Shown here: positions 8,341 to 17,094 of the stretch, piece after piece
Numbering within the stretch: position 1 is the stretch's first letter
Layout of the letters: each line of letters begins with the position of its first letter
Source: Amoebophilaceae bacterium
Lineage (GTDB): Bacteria > Bacteroidota > Bacteroidia > Cytophagales > Amoebophilaceae
Direction: 5' to 3'
Assembly: GCA_025455725.1 (NCBI GenBank)
Contig: JALOLY010000037.1
Location: 1 to 17,232, forward strand
DNA: 17,232 nucleotides
Translations under genes and position numbers: made by a program
The notes under the pieces: generated by a model
Database searches by the model: none
Told to the model about the DNA's origin: nothing
What the model saw: only the letters and a program-made list of their open reading frames with translations

Positions 8341-8434
8341 GTATCTGTACTTACGTTCTATCATGGCTAGCTTAAAACTAATTGACTGTACCGAGGGCAA
8401 GACGCGCTGCCAAGGCCTAACGGTGAGATATGCA

Positions 8435-8989
8435 TCAAAGTCCTAAATCAGACTTTTTTACGCAACATAGGTGCTCAGGGACAAAATTCCGCAACTTCCT
8501 GGGCAAAGAATAGAAAAGTTTAGGTACCAATATCTCTGCTTGATTGTGTAACGTGAGAAGACCAAAACTATAGCTCGCAAGCTTGCCTTCATCGAACTCA
8601 CTCTTTTTCCCTTGCAACAGAATTCCCTCAGTGATGATCTCCTCGAATAGGGCTCTTAAGTCCAAAGGCTTATAGGCACCTTCTCTTGGTCTTTTCATAA
8701 AAGCGTCGCCAAGTAGCCGAACGTTAGCCAATTCTCCCCTGGCCACATCCTCAACGAGTGAAGACGATGTAATAGATTGCTGCAAAGACACTGGCAAGGA
8801 TTCAAAAACCCCCATTGATGCGAGTCTATCGAACAGCTTGCCAATAACTGCGTACTCCCCAGCTAGCCAACCCTTGTCAAAGTCGCTCCATTTTCTCCAT
8901 ATTCTCCATCCGTATTCATTTTTCAAATCGCGCACACGGTCTATGCGATGATCGATTACAAACAATAGATAACAGACTGCTTCGTTCAT
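8435..8989 (-). CDS. Orphan 184-aa protein, candidate immunity protein or partner of the giant lipoprotein
   Basis: I do not recognise this protein. It has 184 residues, mostly helical by composition, with no convincing signal peptide (the stretch VCYLLFVI near the N terminus is short and followed by charged residues) and no membrane segment, so it is probably cytoplasmic. Visible features are a Trp-rich segment YGWRIWRKWSDFDKGWLAGEY and the acidic/hydrophobic RALFEEIITEGILL. It starts 13 nt after the giant gene's stop on the same strand, so the two are very likely co-transcribed. A small orphan gene directly after a long multidomain gene with a toxin-like tail is the usual place for an immunity protein. 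That role rests on position only; a chaperone, cognate partner or unrelated protein are alternatives. GTGAG five to nine bases before the ATG is at best a weak ribosome site. Confidence 0.7.
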   Translation of the reverse strand: MNEAVCYLLFVIDHRIDRVRDLKNEYGWRIWRKWSDFDKGWLAGEYAVIGKLFDRLASMGVFESLPVSLQQSITSSSLVEDVARGELANVRLLGDAFMKRPREGAYKPLDLRALFEEIITEGILLQGKKSEFDEGKLASYSFGLLTLHNQAEILVPKLFYSLPRKLRNFVPEHLCCVKKSDLGL

Positions 8990-9002
8990 TTCTCACGGTT
9001 TT

Positions 9003-12000
9003 TTAAAATACCTTCGTATATATATTCAAGCTTCTAGTGGCTTTCCTAAGTTCTCTGTCAGGTTTGTGGAGATATGTCTTGTAAGTATCCCCGTGTATCT
9101 TTCCCGCTTTAGCCAGCTTATAGGCATTTCTTACGGGCCTAAACTCACTCCCCCAAACCCTTCCAATAGCATGCAAACTCACCGCCTCAAAGCCGGATAA
9201 GCTAGCGTGCCATACGGCGTCTCCATAATTACCTACTTGCCAGGAATCCCAGGCACGGCGACCGGAACCCAGTAAAGGAAGGTGATAGCTCGACGCATCT
9301 AAAGCTCCACCTAAGTTACCTGACTTAATATTATGCCGTACATCTTCATCAAAGCCAACTCCTGCAACTGAGAAAGCCGCTGTGCCCGCCAAGGGACCGG
9401 CGAAATAAGAGGCTGTTACTCCTACGCCAAACTGTAACACATAACCAACAGCCTTAGCGTTCCTCTCCTCACGAGCGTTGAATGCATCAACTTCCATTTC
9501 TCGGCACTGTGTTTCAAGGGATTTTTTCTGTACTTGGTTACCCGTATTGGTGGCTTCTTTAAGTTCTTCTTTGAGTGAAGCGTAATCACGATTACTAGAT
9601 TCGAGGTAGCATTGGTTGTAATCACTATGTGGGTCATAGTACTGCGTAAAATGCAAAGCCGTGCTCATACCGCCCCCTCTTCTCAAATCTCTTGGGTTAT
9701 GGGTAGCCAATCGCTGGACAGCCTCGCACAACGTTGGTGTATGCTTAGAACTAGCAAGCCTACTAGCTACTTTTTCTCTAAGTTCAGCACCACTTTTTAC
9801 CTTATCTGTTTGACAAGCAAGCGCATCGTAGGCACAGTTACTGGAACCACTAAAATCGGCGGTTGCCTCGGTGCCATAGGGGACCCAATGGCCCGAAAGA
9901 CCACCCACAGAAGGATAGTGCTGCACCTTCAAGATGTGCCCCTTGTGCGCCCTCCCCAAGATTTCCATACACCGGCCATGCTCATTGTAGACCGCTATAG
10001 GCTGCTTAAGTTCCGCTGATGCTGCCCCTAGCTCTGCAATGCCTGCTTGTTCGCCAGCAAGAACCCTCTCAGCCATTTCTTTGTTTGCCAAACTGATGGG
10101 GTCCGCTGCATAGTTTACTGATTCATTGTTTGGGGATTGATTGTTGCCTGAGGACATCTCTTTTTCATGTACACTGCTCTGCTGATAGTTCTCTTCCTTG
10201 TTGCCTCTTCTCTTGCGCTTCTGCCGCGACTCATTGCCCATATTATTGGCTTGGTAGTACATTTCTCTCTCTACGCAAAAGTCTTTTTCTTGCTCTTCCA
10301 CTATCTTCGTCACTCCTTGCAGCATCTTGTCAATGCACATATTCGTCAATGCGTGGGTTGCAGGCCTGATACTGCCTTGTATTTTGTTGGTGATGCGGTT
10401 GGCAAGGGTACTACTAAAAGTACTACAAAGACTGCTGGTACTAGAAGGAGCTTCATAATAATAAGTACGTAGTTCACTCTTGTAGTCTTCCTGCATGGTT
10501 ACCCGGGCCACCTCGACATCTTCTTCGTCTACAAGCGGAGGAGGACTTACCTGCTGACTTACTTGCTGCTTTTCCTCCTCTTGCTCTTGTTGCTGAATTG
10601 CTTTTTGTTGGTGTTTTCCCTCTGCAGCCTGTATCTCCTTCTTGTACTTCTTTTCTAGCCCCTCGTGAAAGCCCGACAGAAAATCATCTGTAATCGTCAG
10701 GACTTCTTGTAGAGCCTTGGCCATAGCAACGCTCTCTAAAACGGCTTTAGCACCCTTAATTTTGTTGCTAGCTACTCCCTTAGCAATTTCTTTGAGGGCA
10801 TATAACACCTTATTGTCTTTCTTGGCAGCAAGTAGATCTAGACCCTCATTCCGCAAAAGGTTTTGCCAATAGTTATTCTCGTTTTTTACATCTAAGGCTA
10901 TGGCAGCTTGTATCAATGTGCTCTTCTCCAAAGAGCGGATTATTTTCTCCGCTATCGCTTTATGAATTGCCTCTTCTATGTTCTTCACAAGCGTCTGGCC
11001 TACACCGTAGTCGACCAGGACAGTGGCACACTTGCTGGCTACACTCCTGCTCAAATCCCACCCCACACTCCGTATGACTGTCTTCATGCCTTTCTTACCT
11101 ACGTCAGTAGCTACTCTTCCCAGGTTTTGTGCTACTTCTTTAACAGCCTGGCAACCCTTTTTGATGGTAGCCTGCCCGGAAGATATCAGCGACACAGCCA
11201 GGCTGATAGCTTTTTGTAGACCCCAATCTGCCCAACTAAATCCACCCCGAATACCAGACATTACTGCCGTGATTAGATCAGAGATGCCCTCAGCAATCAA
11301 CCCTTTAGTAACCGACCAACTTGCACCTAGGGTATACGTGGAAAGCAACACCGCTGCAGTAATCTGTGCTAGGCCAATGAGGGCAACTGCACATATGCTC
11401 AACCACTTTTTAGGTTCTTTTTCTCGGATGGTAAAGACGTGGGTAAGGCCGTTACACTTAGCTTCCTTGAAGGCTTGGGAGCGATCACCTTCGGCTTCTG
11501 AAAAAACTTTTTCTAGTGTTTTTATTTCTGTTATTTCTACGTCCCAATTTTCCTTCTGAGCTCTCTCAATAACATCTATAGCTGCTTGAATATAATTTTC
11601 TTGCTGACTTAGGATATCGAGGTGGTGCTGTACATGCTCTGAGATGCGGGGCTTCTGGCCAGTCTGCCCCACCAACGTATCAAAAGAAAGAAGCGAACTT
11701 TTATGATGTATCCTGATCAAGTACTTGGCTTGTGTGAGCTCTTTCTTAGCTTCAGCGTGGTTGTGTTTATTTTCTTTAGAACTGAGCAATGCACGAGCTT
11801 TGTTAAATCGTGCATTGACACTATACAGGGGGTCTAAAGCAATGGCCTTGTTATAAGCCTTGACTGATGAATTGATGTAACGTCTACGCAAGTAATCATT
11901 GCCTTTTTCCACATAATAGGTAGGATTTTTAATCAGTTTGTCTGCCTGGGCATCTGCCACAAGCTCTGTTGCAAAGCCATCAAAGCGGTGACGGCGTGCC

Positions 12001-15000
12001 GCGTCATCTATGTCTTTCTCCCTGCTATCTTCCTTCAACCAGATACCCCACCTTTCTTGACTACCACGCCGCTCGTACTCCTCCCAACCGTATTTCCTAG
12101 CCAGATCGGAATCAAGCGGCATATAAACCCGACCCTCTAAAAAAGCTACCGATACATCGGCAGGAATAGCCTGTTTCAAATTTTTCTCGTAGCTGTGTAC
12201 ATACCCTTCCTGTATTTTTCTTTTGTACGTCACACAATATTTTTCGAATGACTCCTCTTGCATGCAACGTGCTCTTGAGGCTTGCTTTAGCCTATTCCGT
12301 GCTTCAAGAAGCTGTTCTGTCGTATAATTGCACCATGAAGCTGGCTCTGTCACTCTTTGAAGCACTATTTGTGTACGCTGCTGTATGTGTTGTTCATAGC
12401 TTGCTGACAAAGCTTCAGATGACAGAATTTTCTCTGATTGTAACTGCCAAGCAGCCCATAGATCTCGGCTCATCTTCATCTTAGCGACCTCTTCCATAGT
12501 AGGGAAGAACGATGCCTCTAACCCACAATAGCGCATAAAAAGAAGATCTGAAGCGAGCATACGGCCTACATCTCTCCTGGCTCGCTCGATGGCTTTTTCT
12601 TCTTTTTCGTCTCGTTGGGCACGCAAGTCTGGTAATGTCTCCCCATCCGATGTACGCAAGATTAGTTGTGCACTGCCTTTCTTACCTTGCCGGGCTGTTC
12701 TACCTGCATTTTGTAATTCTACGCGGTAGCTCGCTGGCAAAAAGGTGATACACACATGGAGTCCTCCATGGTCTTCTACCGCTCCAGAAGTAGTCAAATC
12801 TGTACCACGCCCGGCAATGTTGGTGGCCAGGATGATCTCGCCCGTGTCTACCTGATGTTTCGTAAAATCTACTTCTCCGGTGTAAGCAAATAACTTATTT
12901 GCATCATACTTGGCCGCTAATTGCTCTTTGAGATGATGTACCTGGCTCATGTAATTGCAGATGACAAGTACCGCCTGTCCGTTGCGTGCTGGGCGCAACA
13001 CACTTTCAATGATGGCATCGTGCCAAGCTTGTATTGTGGTTGTGAGTCTAGGTGACAATTCTTTGCAGAGATAGCATGAAGCACCATTCCCCAGAATCTC
13101 ACGTTGTTTATAGGGTGGTATTATGACCGTATCTACCCCGTACATAGCTGTCAGAAAACTACGGGTAGTCGCATTACCGAGGGTGCCAGTTAGGCCATAC
13201 AGACGTCCTTCATATCTTTTAAAATAACCCGGCTTAGAGATGAAATTGGTGGAAACGTCTTCAGGGATCACTTTGAGGCCTTCTTTGATTTGTAAGAACT
13301 GCGCCAGCCCGTTGTTCCAAACGGTGTTATGCTGCAAGACACCTGTGTTGCTATAATCAATTGGGACAATCTTACCGCCGTTCACATAATAATGTTGGTC
13401 TTTTTTATAGAAAAGCAGTGCACAAATTGCACTCTCCACCCAATTGGGAATCTGTGTTCTGGCAAAGTCTTGCAAATGAGCAGGAAGTTCTAAATAAGCT
13501 TCTTCCTGAGACCAGGGCTCTTGTTTGAGTATTTGCAAAGCAGTCTCGATCTCTGATTTCTGCCGTGCTTCGTCGTGTATGTCCCGCTCCCTGAGTTGTT
13601 CAATAAGTAGTTCTTGCGCTCTGTATGCTGATAACTTTTTTAGATCCTCTGGCGTTAGCTTACGCAAAATTGTCTCTAAATGTGCGGTTGTATACTTTCT
13701 TAAGAAGGCTACCTGGTCCTCTATAAGTTCACTACAGCTATCTAGAGTTTGTCCTTCAGGAAGTATAACACCATCTGTAACATCTTTGAATTTTTCTGCT
13801 TTAATGAAATAACATTGACCGTCTATGGTACGCAAGCGGCTTGCTATTTGGTTAACCAGATTCCATGTGGCTCCCAAAACTATTTCTAGGTGATTCATAG
13901 CAGGAGTAAGGCTCGACAATTGCGTACTGTAGTTACGGTCATCAAACAGCATGCTATCTACCTCGTCTACCAAGACCACCCCAAAGCCACGATTGCCCCG
14001 GATATTGCGTCGGAAGAACTCTGTATTGATGATATCGGCTTGAAAAGATTCTGCGGTGCCATAGACAACATCTTGTTGGTAAATGGCGTGCCTGGCTTCA
14101 TCATCCAAAGCATTCTTCTTACTGTTTTCAGCTACAGTGAGCCCTAGAGCTGTAAAAAAAGGCATTTGCTTCCTGACTTCAGGTATAGAGAGTTCTTCAG
14201 AAGTCGTGAGTACATCTACTTTCTGGCCACGCAAAGCATGCAGGGCAGCCAACATCGCTACAATGAGCGACTTACCCTCACCTGTATTGATCTGTGCTAG
14301 CCGGCCCTTGTCTTCGGGGGTGTTTAAGAGTGCAAGTACCGACAAGAGTTGCGTAGCTCGTGGAGAGAAGCCGTGGTGCAACTCTACCGCACGCTTTACG
14401 ACGGCAAGGAGTTCACTTTGAGTGGGTGATGTATGTTGTTCTTTAGACCTGATTCTATGGCCCCATTCAGTGATGGTTGACGAGGACCAGGAGGCAATAG
14501 GTTCTTGATGATCAAGTACCAAAGAGTGACTTTGATAGGCCAACAGTACATCATCATAGCTATTCTGTAGTTTTTGTGTATCGCCCACAAAGAAAACGTC
14601 TAGAGCATTTTGGGACATGCGCTCTATAATCTCCTGTTCACTTAGTTCGTACGAATCATGGAACGTGGCTGCTACCACGTGCTGATGGGTAGTTTTCTCC
14701 CACTGACTGGCTGACTGCTCGGTAATGGATTTTAAAGCCTCTGCAAATATTTCTGTAGTGGCCCCATAATCACTTAACAACGCCAAAACCTCTCGTAACT
14801 GCAAGGCTTGTTCGTTGCGCTCTTGTAGTGTCATATCAGTCGCTTGCAAAGTGGTTAAGAGCGTATGAAACGCATCGTAAGCACCCAAATTATGCCGTAG
14901 CATGGCAGAAATCTGTTCATACAACACATCGGCTTGCTGATCAAACAACTTACTTATAGACGCTTTCAGGAGATCACAGGCAAGTGTATGGTGCAATACC

Positions 15001-16817
15001 ACGCATGGATTTGCTACTCCCTCTGGCAGTACTGTATGAAATTTCTCTAACAGCAGATCATCCGTAATAGGGTATTTCTCTAAGAAAAGTAGACATTGCT
15101 TAAATGCTGAAGCGTCTTTTTCCGATGCAACAGCGAACAAAAAACTATCTGTGAGTGTCTTGTCCCAAGGTAAACGCACCAGTATATCACCTATTGCTGT
15201 GATATCTTCGGTCGGGCAGTGGTCCTGAAAAGCTGCCAACCGAGGTCGGATCCAGTGGTCTTTGAGTACGTAGTACCAATCAGGTGCTTCGTTATTGAGC
15301 AATTGCCTGGCTTTCTCGCCATCGGTGGGTAGCCACGCCATGAGATTACAGAGCGTAAAGAGATCGAGCCGGTGTGCTTGTTTCCTGGCACGTAGCAACC
15401 ACAAAAGCTGATTCAAGAGCTTGTTCTGGGCAGGTCCTTCTTTATGCTGTACCAGACACCCAACGGCTTGCATAAATTGATCGTAGAGCAACATGTTGCT
15501 GCTCGCCAGTGCTTCTTGTACAATGTCTGAGAAGAGGGACTGACCCAGCCAGTCTTCAACGGCAGCGTTTTTCAATAGGTCCGTGTAGCAATGACCCTCG
15601 TCTTCCCAGTAGGCCAGCATCTCTTGCTGTACCTTAATGTTGGCCCGAAGAAAGCTCTGCTTTAAAAGTGGCACGATCGTGTCCTCAAAAACGATACGTT
15701 CTGTATCCGTGAAACTCTGTGACCATTCTTGTAAGCATTGAGAAAGGCGTACGTGGCACGAAAGCTTATCCTCGAGAGTTTTGCGTAGTACACATTCATT
15801 AAAATCCAAGTTGGTCGTGTATCGCTGTTGTTCAAGTAAGTGCATGACTTCCTTCCCTTTTTGAATTGATGCTTTCAGATGATCGGTACACAAAGAACAT
15901 TTCCCCAACTGTATACAGATTTCGTTCACCGCCTGAACTAGAGGTGCAAGTGGACGGCTATCAAATGGGATTGCGATGGTCTTGGCAAATTGCTTTAAGA
16001 TCTCAGAGCCTCCTCCACGCAATCCCAACACACCCACATAAACGACCCTGGGTGCCCAAGGGGCCTGATCCGTCTCTAAGACATGCACCCAATACTTGTG
16101 CTGACTGGGTACCTTGCTTGCCAGCTGACCAATAACACTTGAGAGCACACGGTCAGGTGCACAAATTACCGGCAGCACCTGCGAACGACCCCACACATCT
16201 TCCACATAGGCTAACCAGGAACCTGAAGTCTCCTGAAAACGCACCTGATGCCCTTGGGCAATGGCATAGGTCTGTTCAGACAAGCTACCAGGCGCCACGA
16301 AAGACATAGACAGAGGTTGCGAACGCTGAACGATAGGGTCGGCCTGAGGTGCTAGGTGCGCACGTGCGGGAATACCCGCAGCAGGTGCTGGAAGGTCTTT
16401 GCGCAACGCGTACTTGTCAATCGATTTACTCAGTACCATCTGCTCAGGCTTATTGGTCCGAGGTTCAGTAGATGTGTTAGACAGGGGTAAAGTGGGTGTA
16501 AGCGACAGTTTGATAGCAGAAGTAGGTTGCGGAGAGACTGGCACCACAGTGCTACGAACAGGCATGGGCTTTGTTGTGCTCAACTGATCACCATGCTGTT
16601 CCCGAGATGATACATTAGCTAACACCTCAGAGGGAGAAGTTGGGATTGCTAGTACGCTGGAAGACTTTTCCTTGCGATACTCATCAAAATTACCCGATTG
16701 GACACCAGGCTTGGGAGCTTCCTCGTTTAGTCTCTTAAAGTTGGGATTACCACAGCTTTGAAGCAGTATACTAAAAAGCAGTATGGTGGCTGTGAATCTT
16801 TGAAATTGCGTGTACAT
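9003..16817 (-). CDS. Giant SecA-like multidomain lipoprotein (2604 aa), putative effector/toxin
   Basis: Domains in order: a lipoprotein signal with lipobox LQSC and lipid-attachment Cys22; a Pro/Ser/Thr-rich linker to about 165; a globular segment 170-300 containing RVVYVGVLGLRGGG; helical sequence to about 815. A SecA-type motor follows: Walker A NTGEGKS with K849, DEVD at 951-954, LTGTL at 1209-1213, ATNIAGRGTD ending at D1340, and QNAGRTARQG with R1373 and R1376. The 258 residues between DEVD and LTGTL leave room for a SecA-like preprotein-binding insert. Next come TPR-like repeats (about 1635-1705), a hydrophobic stretch (1807-1835), GLIAEGISD and WADWGLQKAIS (about 1840-1880), Gln/Glu-rich and Asn/Ser-rich linkers (about 2065-2105 and 2195-2245), an H2310/C2328 peptidase-like segment, and a toxin-like tail from about 2480. 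Related SecA-containing giants occur in Cardinium and Amoebophilus. Function is inferred; this is not the housekeeping SecA. The start is fixed by the in-frame TAG at 16830-16832. Confidence 0.88.
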   Translation of the reverse strand: MYTQFQRFTATILLFSILLQSCGNPNFKRLNEEAPKPGVQSGNFDEYRKEKSSSVLAIPTSPSEVLANVSSREQHGDQLSTTKPMPVRSTVVPVSPQPTSAIKLSLTPTLPLSNTSTEPRTNKPEQMVLSKSIDKYALRKDLPAPAAGIPARAHLAPQADPIVQRSQPLSMSFVAPGSLSEQTYAIAQGHQVRFQETSGSWLAYVEDVWGRSQVLPVICAPDRVLSSVIGQLASKVPSQHKYWVHVLETDQAPWAPRVVYVGVLGLRGGGSEILKQFAKTIAIPFDSRPLAPLVQAVNEICIQLGKCSLCTDHLKASIQKGKEVMHLLEQQRYTTNLDFNECVLRKTLEDKLSCHVRLSQCLQEWSQSFTDTERIVFEDTIVPLLKQSFLRANIKVQQEMLAYWEDEGHCYTDLLKNAAVEDWLGQSLFSDIVQEALASSNMLLYDQFMQAVGCLVQHKEGPAQNKLLNQLLWLLRARKQAHRLDLFTLCNLMAWLPTDGEKARQLLNNEAPDWYYVLKDHWIRPRLAAFQDHCPTEDITAIGDILVRLPWDKTLTDSFLFAVASEKDASAFKQCLLFLEKYPITDDLLLEKFHTVLPEGVANPCVVLHHTLACDLLKASISKLFDQQADVLYEQISAMLRHNLGAYDAFHTLLTTLQATDMTLQERNEQALQLREVLALLSDYGATTEIFAEALKSITEQSASQWEKTTHQHVVAATFHDSYELSEQEIIERMSQNALDVFFVGDTQKLQNSYDDVLLAYQSHSLVLDHQEPIASWSSSTITEWGHRIRSKEQHTSPTQSELLAVVKRAVELHHGFSPRATQLLSVLALLNTPEDKGRLAQINTGEGKSLIVAMLAALHALRGQKVDVLTTSEELSIPEVRKQMPFFTALGLTVAENSKKNALDDEARHAIYQQDVVYGTAESFQADIINTEFFRRNIRGNRGFGVVLVDEVDSMLFDDRNYSTQLSSLTPAMNHLEIVLGATWNLVNQIASRLRTIDGQCYFIKAEKFKDVTDGVILPEGQTLDSCSELIEDQVAFLRKYTTAHLETILRKLTPEDLKKLSAYRAQELLIEQLRERDIHDEARQKSEIETALQILKQEPWSQEEAYLELPAHLQDFARTQIPNWVESAICALLFYKKDQHYYVNGGKIVPIDYSNTGVLQHNTVWNNGLAQFLQIKEGLKVIPEDVSTNFISKPGYFKRYEGRLYGLTGTLGNATTRSFLTAMYGVDTVIIPPYKQREILGNGASCYLCKELSPRLTTTIQAWHDAIIESVLRPARNGQAVLVICNYMSQVHHLKEQLAAKYDANKLFAYTGEVDFTKHQVDTGEIILATNIAGRGTDLTTSGAVEDHGGLHVCITFLPASYRVELQNAGRTARQGKKGSAQLILRTSDGETLPDLRAQRDEKEEKAIERARRDVGRMLASDLLFMRYCGLEASFFPTMEEVAKMKMSRDLWAAWQLQSEKILSSEALSASYEQHIQQRTQIVLQRVTEPASWCNYTTEQLLEARNRLKQASRARCMQEESFEKYCVTYKRKIQEGYVHSYEKNLKQAIPADVSVAFLEGRVYMPLDSDLARKYGWEEYERRGSQERWGIWLKEDSREKDIDDAARRHRFDGFATELVADAQADKLIKNPTYYVEKGNDYLRRRYINSSVKAYNKAIALDPLYSVNARFNKARALLSSKENKHNHAEAKKELTQAKYLIRIHHKSSLLSFDTLVGQTGQKPRISEHVQHHLDILSQQENYIQAAIDVIERAQKENWDVEITEIKTLEKVFSEAEGDRSQAFKEAKCNGLTHVFTIREKEPKKWLSICAVALIGLAQITAAVLLSTYTLGASWSVTKGLIAEGISDLITAVMSGIRGGFSWADWGLQKAISLAVSLISSGQATIKKGCQAVKEVAQNLGRVATDVGKKGMKTVIRSVGWDLSRSVASKCATVLVDYGVGQTLVKNIEEAIHKAIAEKIIRSLEKSTLIQAAIALDVKNENNYWQNLLRNEGLDLLAAKKDNKVLYALKEIAKGVASNKIKGAKAVLESVAMAKALQEVLTITDDFLSGFHEGLEKKYKKEIQAAEGKHQQKAIQQQEQEEEKQQVSQQVSPPPLVDEEDVEVARVTMQEDYKSELRTYYYEAPSSTSSLCSTFSSTLANRITNKIQGSIRPATHALTNMCIDKMLQGVTKIVEEQEKDFCVEREMYYQANNMGNESRQKRKRRGNKEENYQQSSVHEKEMSSGNNQSPNNESVNYAADPISLANKEMAERVLAGEQAGIAELGAASAELKQPIAVYNEHGRCMEILGRAHKGHILKVQHYPSVGGLSGHWVPYGTEATADFSGSSNCAYDALACQTDKVKSGAELREKVASRLASSKHTPTLCEAVQRLATHNPRDLRRGGGMSTALHFTQYYDPHSDYNQCYLESSNRDYASLKEELKEATNTGNQVQKKSLETQCREMEVDAFNAREERNAKAVGYVLQFGVGVTASYFAGPLAGTAAFSVAGVGFDEDVRHNIKSGNLGGALDASSYHLPLLGSGRRAWDSWQVGNYGDAVWHASLSGFEAVSLHAIGRVWGSEFRPVRNAYKLAKAGKIHGDTYKTYLHKPDRELRKATRSLNIYTKVF

Positions 16818-16829
16818 AACGTATGATTT

Positions 16830-17075
16830 CTAGTGTAAATTATCCCTCCAAAAGGACATTAACTGAGCGATATACTTTACTGACTGAACCATGGAGGCAC
16901 TATAACTATGTGCCCCCTGGCTAGGCATTAATCTTAGGATTTCAATGGTAGGCACAGGCATACACAGCAGGCAGTAATTGAATACCAGCAGAAACAAAGA
17001 CCACGACACCGCCAAAGCTGATCCTAGGCAACCACGGTTACTCTTAGGAATTGACAGACACGACCTTCTCATCAT
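16830..17075 (-). CDS. Small possible membrane or exported protein upstream of the giant gene
   Basis: Reading from the double Met at 17075 gives 81 residues. They comprise a basic N terminus (MMRRSCLSIPKSNRG), one strongly hydrophobic segment (ALAVSWSLFLLVFNYCLLCM) and a short polar tail ending SFWRDNLH. This is compatible with a signal anchor or single-pass membrane protein. The frame is open from an ATG at 17150, but that start would overlap the preceding gene. The stop TAG lies 12 nt before the giant gene's ATG and in the same frame, and the start lies 19 nt after the stop of the upstream gene, so the spacing fits an operon. No family is recognised, and the ORF is short enough to be chance. 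Confidence 0.38.
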   Translation of the reverse strand: MMRRSCLSIPKSNRGCLGSALAVSWSLFLLVFNYCLLCMPVPTIEILRLMPSQGAHSYSASMVQSVKYIAQLMSFWRDNLH

Positions 17076-17094
17076 TGCTTGCTGAAGGTCGGTA

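Larger units (their letters stand above)
7940..8434. other. 495-base region without a clear gene
   Basis: No frame carries a coding-like protein of useful length. The longest item I noticed is a 28-codon minus-strand ORF starting at 8234, followed by stops. The left part (about 8030-8110) is AT-rich and holds a promoter-like pair for the DUF2608 gene. The right part (8184-8401) has a perfect 10-bp inverted repeat, smaller hairpins and a further copy of GAGGGCAAG at 8393-8401. It could hold a structured RNA, a remnant of a small mobile element, or transcript ends for the minus-strand genes. I recognise no tmRNA, RNase P RNA or SRP RNA in it. Confidence 0.4.

Noticed and set aside
7940..8434. 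tmRNA, RNase P RNA or SRP RNA gene
   Set aside because: None of the signature sequences of these RNAs is visible on either strand.
11023..11559. 178-codon plus-strand ORF inside the giant gene
   Set aside because: It is antisense to the conserved hydrophobic module of the giant protein; a long gene is expected to have such shadow frames.
9003..16817. Housekeeping protein translocase SecA
   Set aside because: Only about a quarter of the protein is SecA-like, and it has a lipoprotein signal and many extra domains. The true secA should lie elsewhere in the genome.
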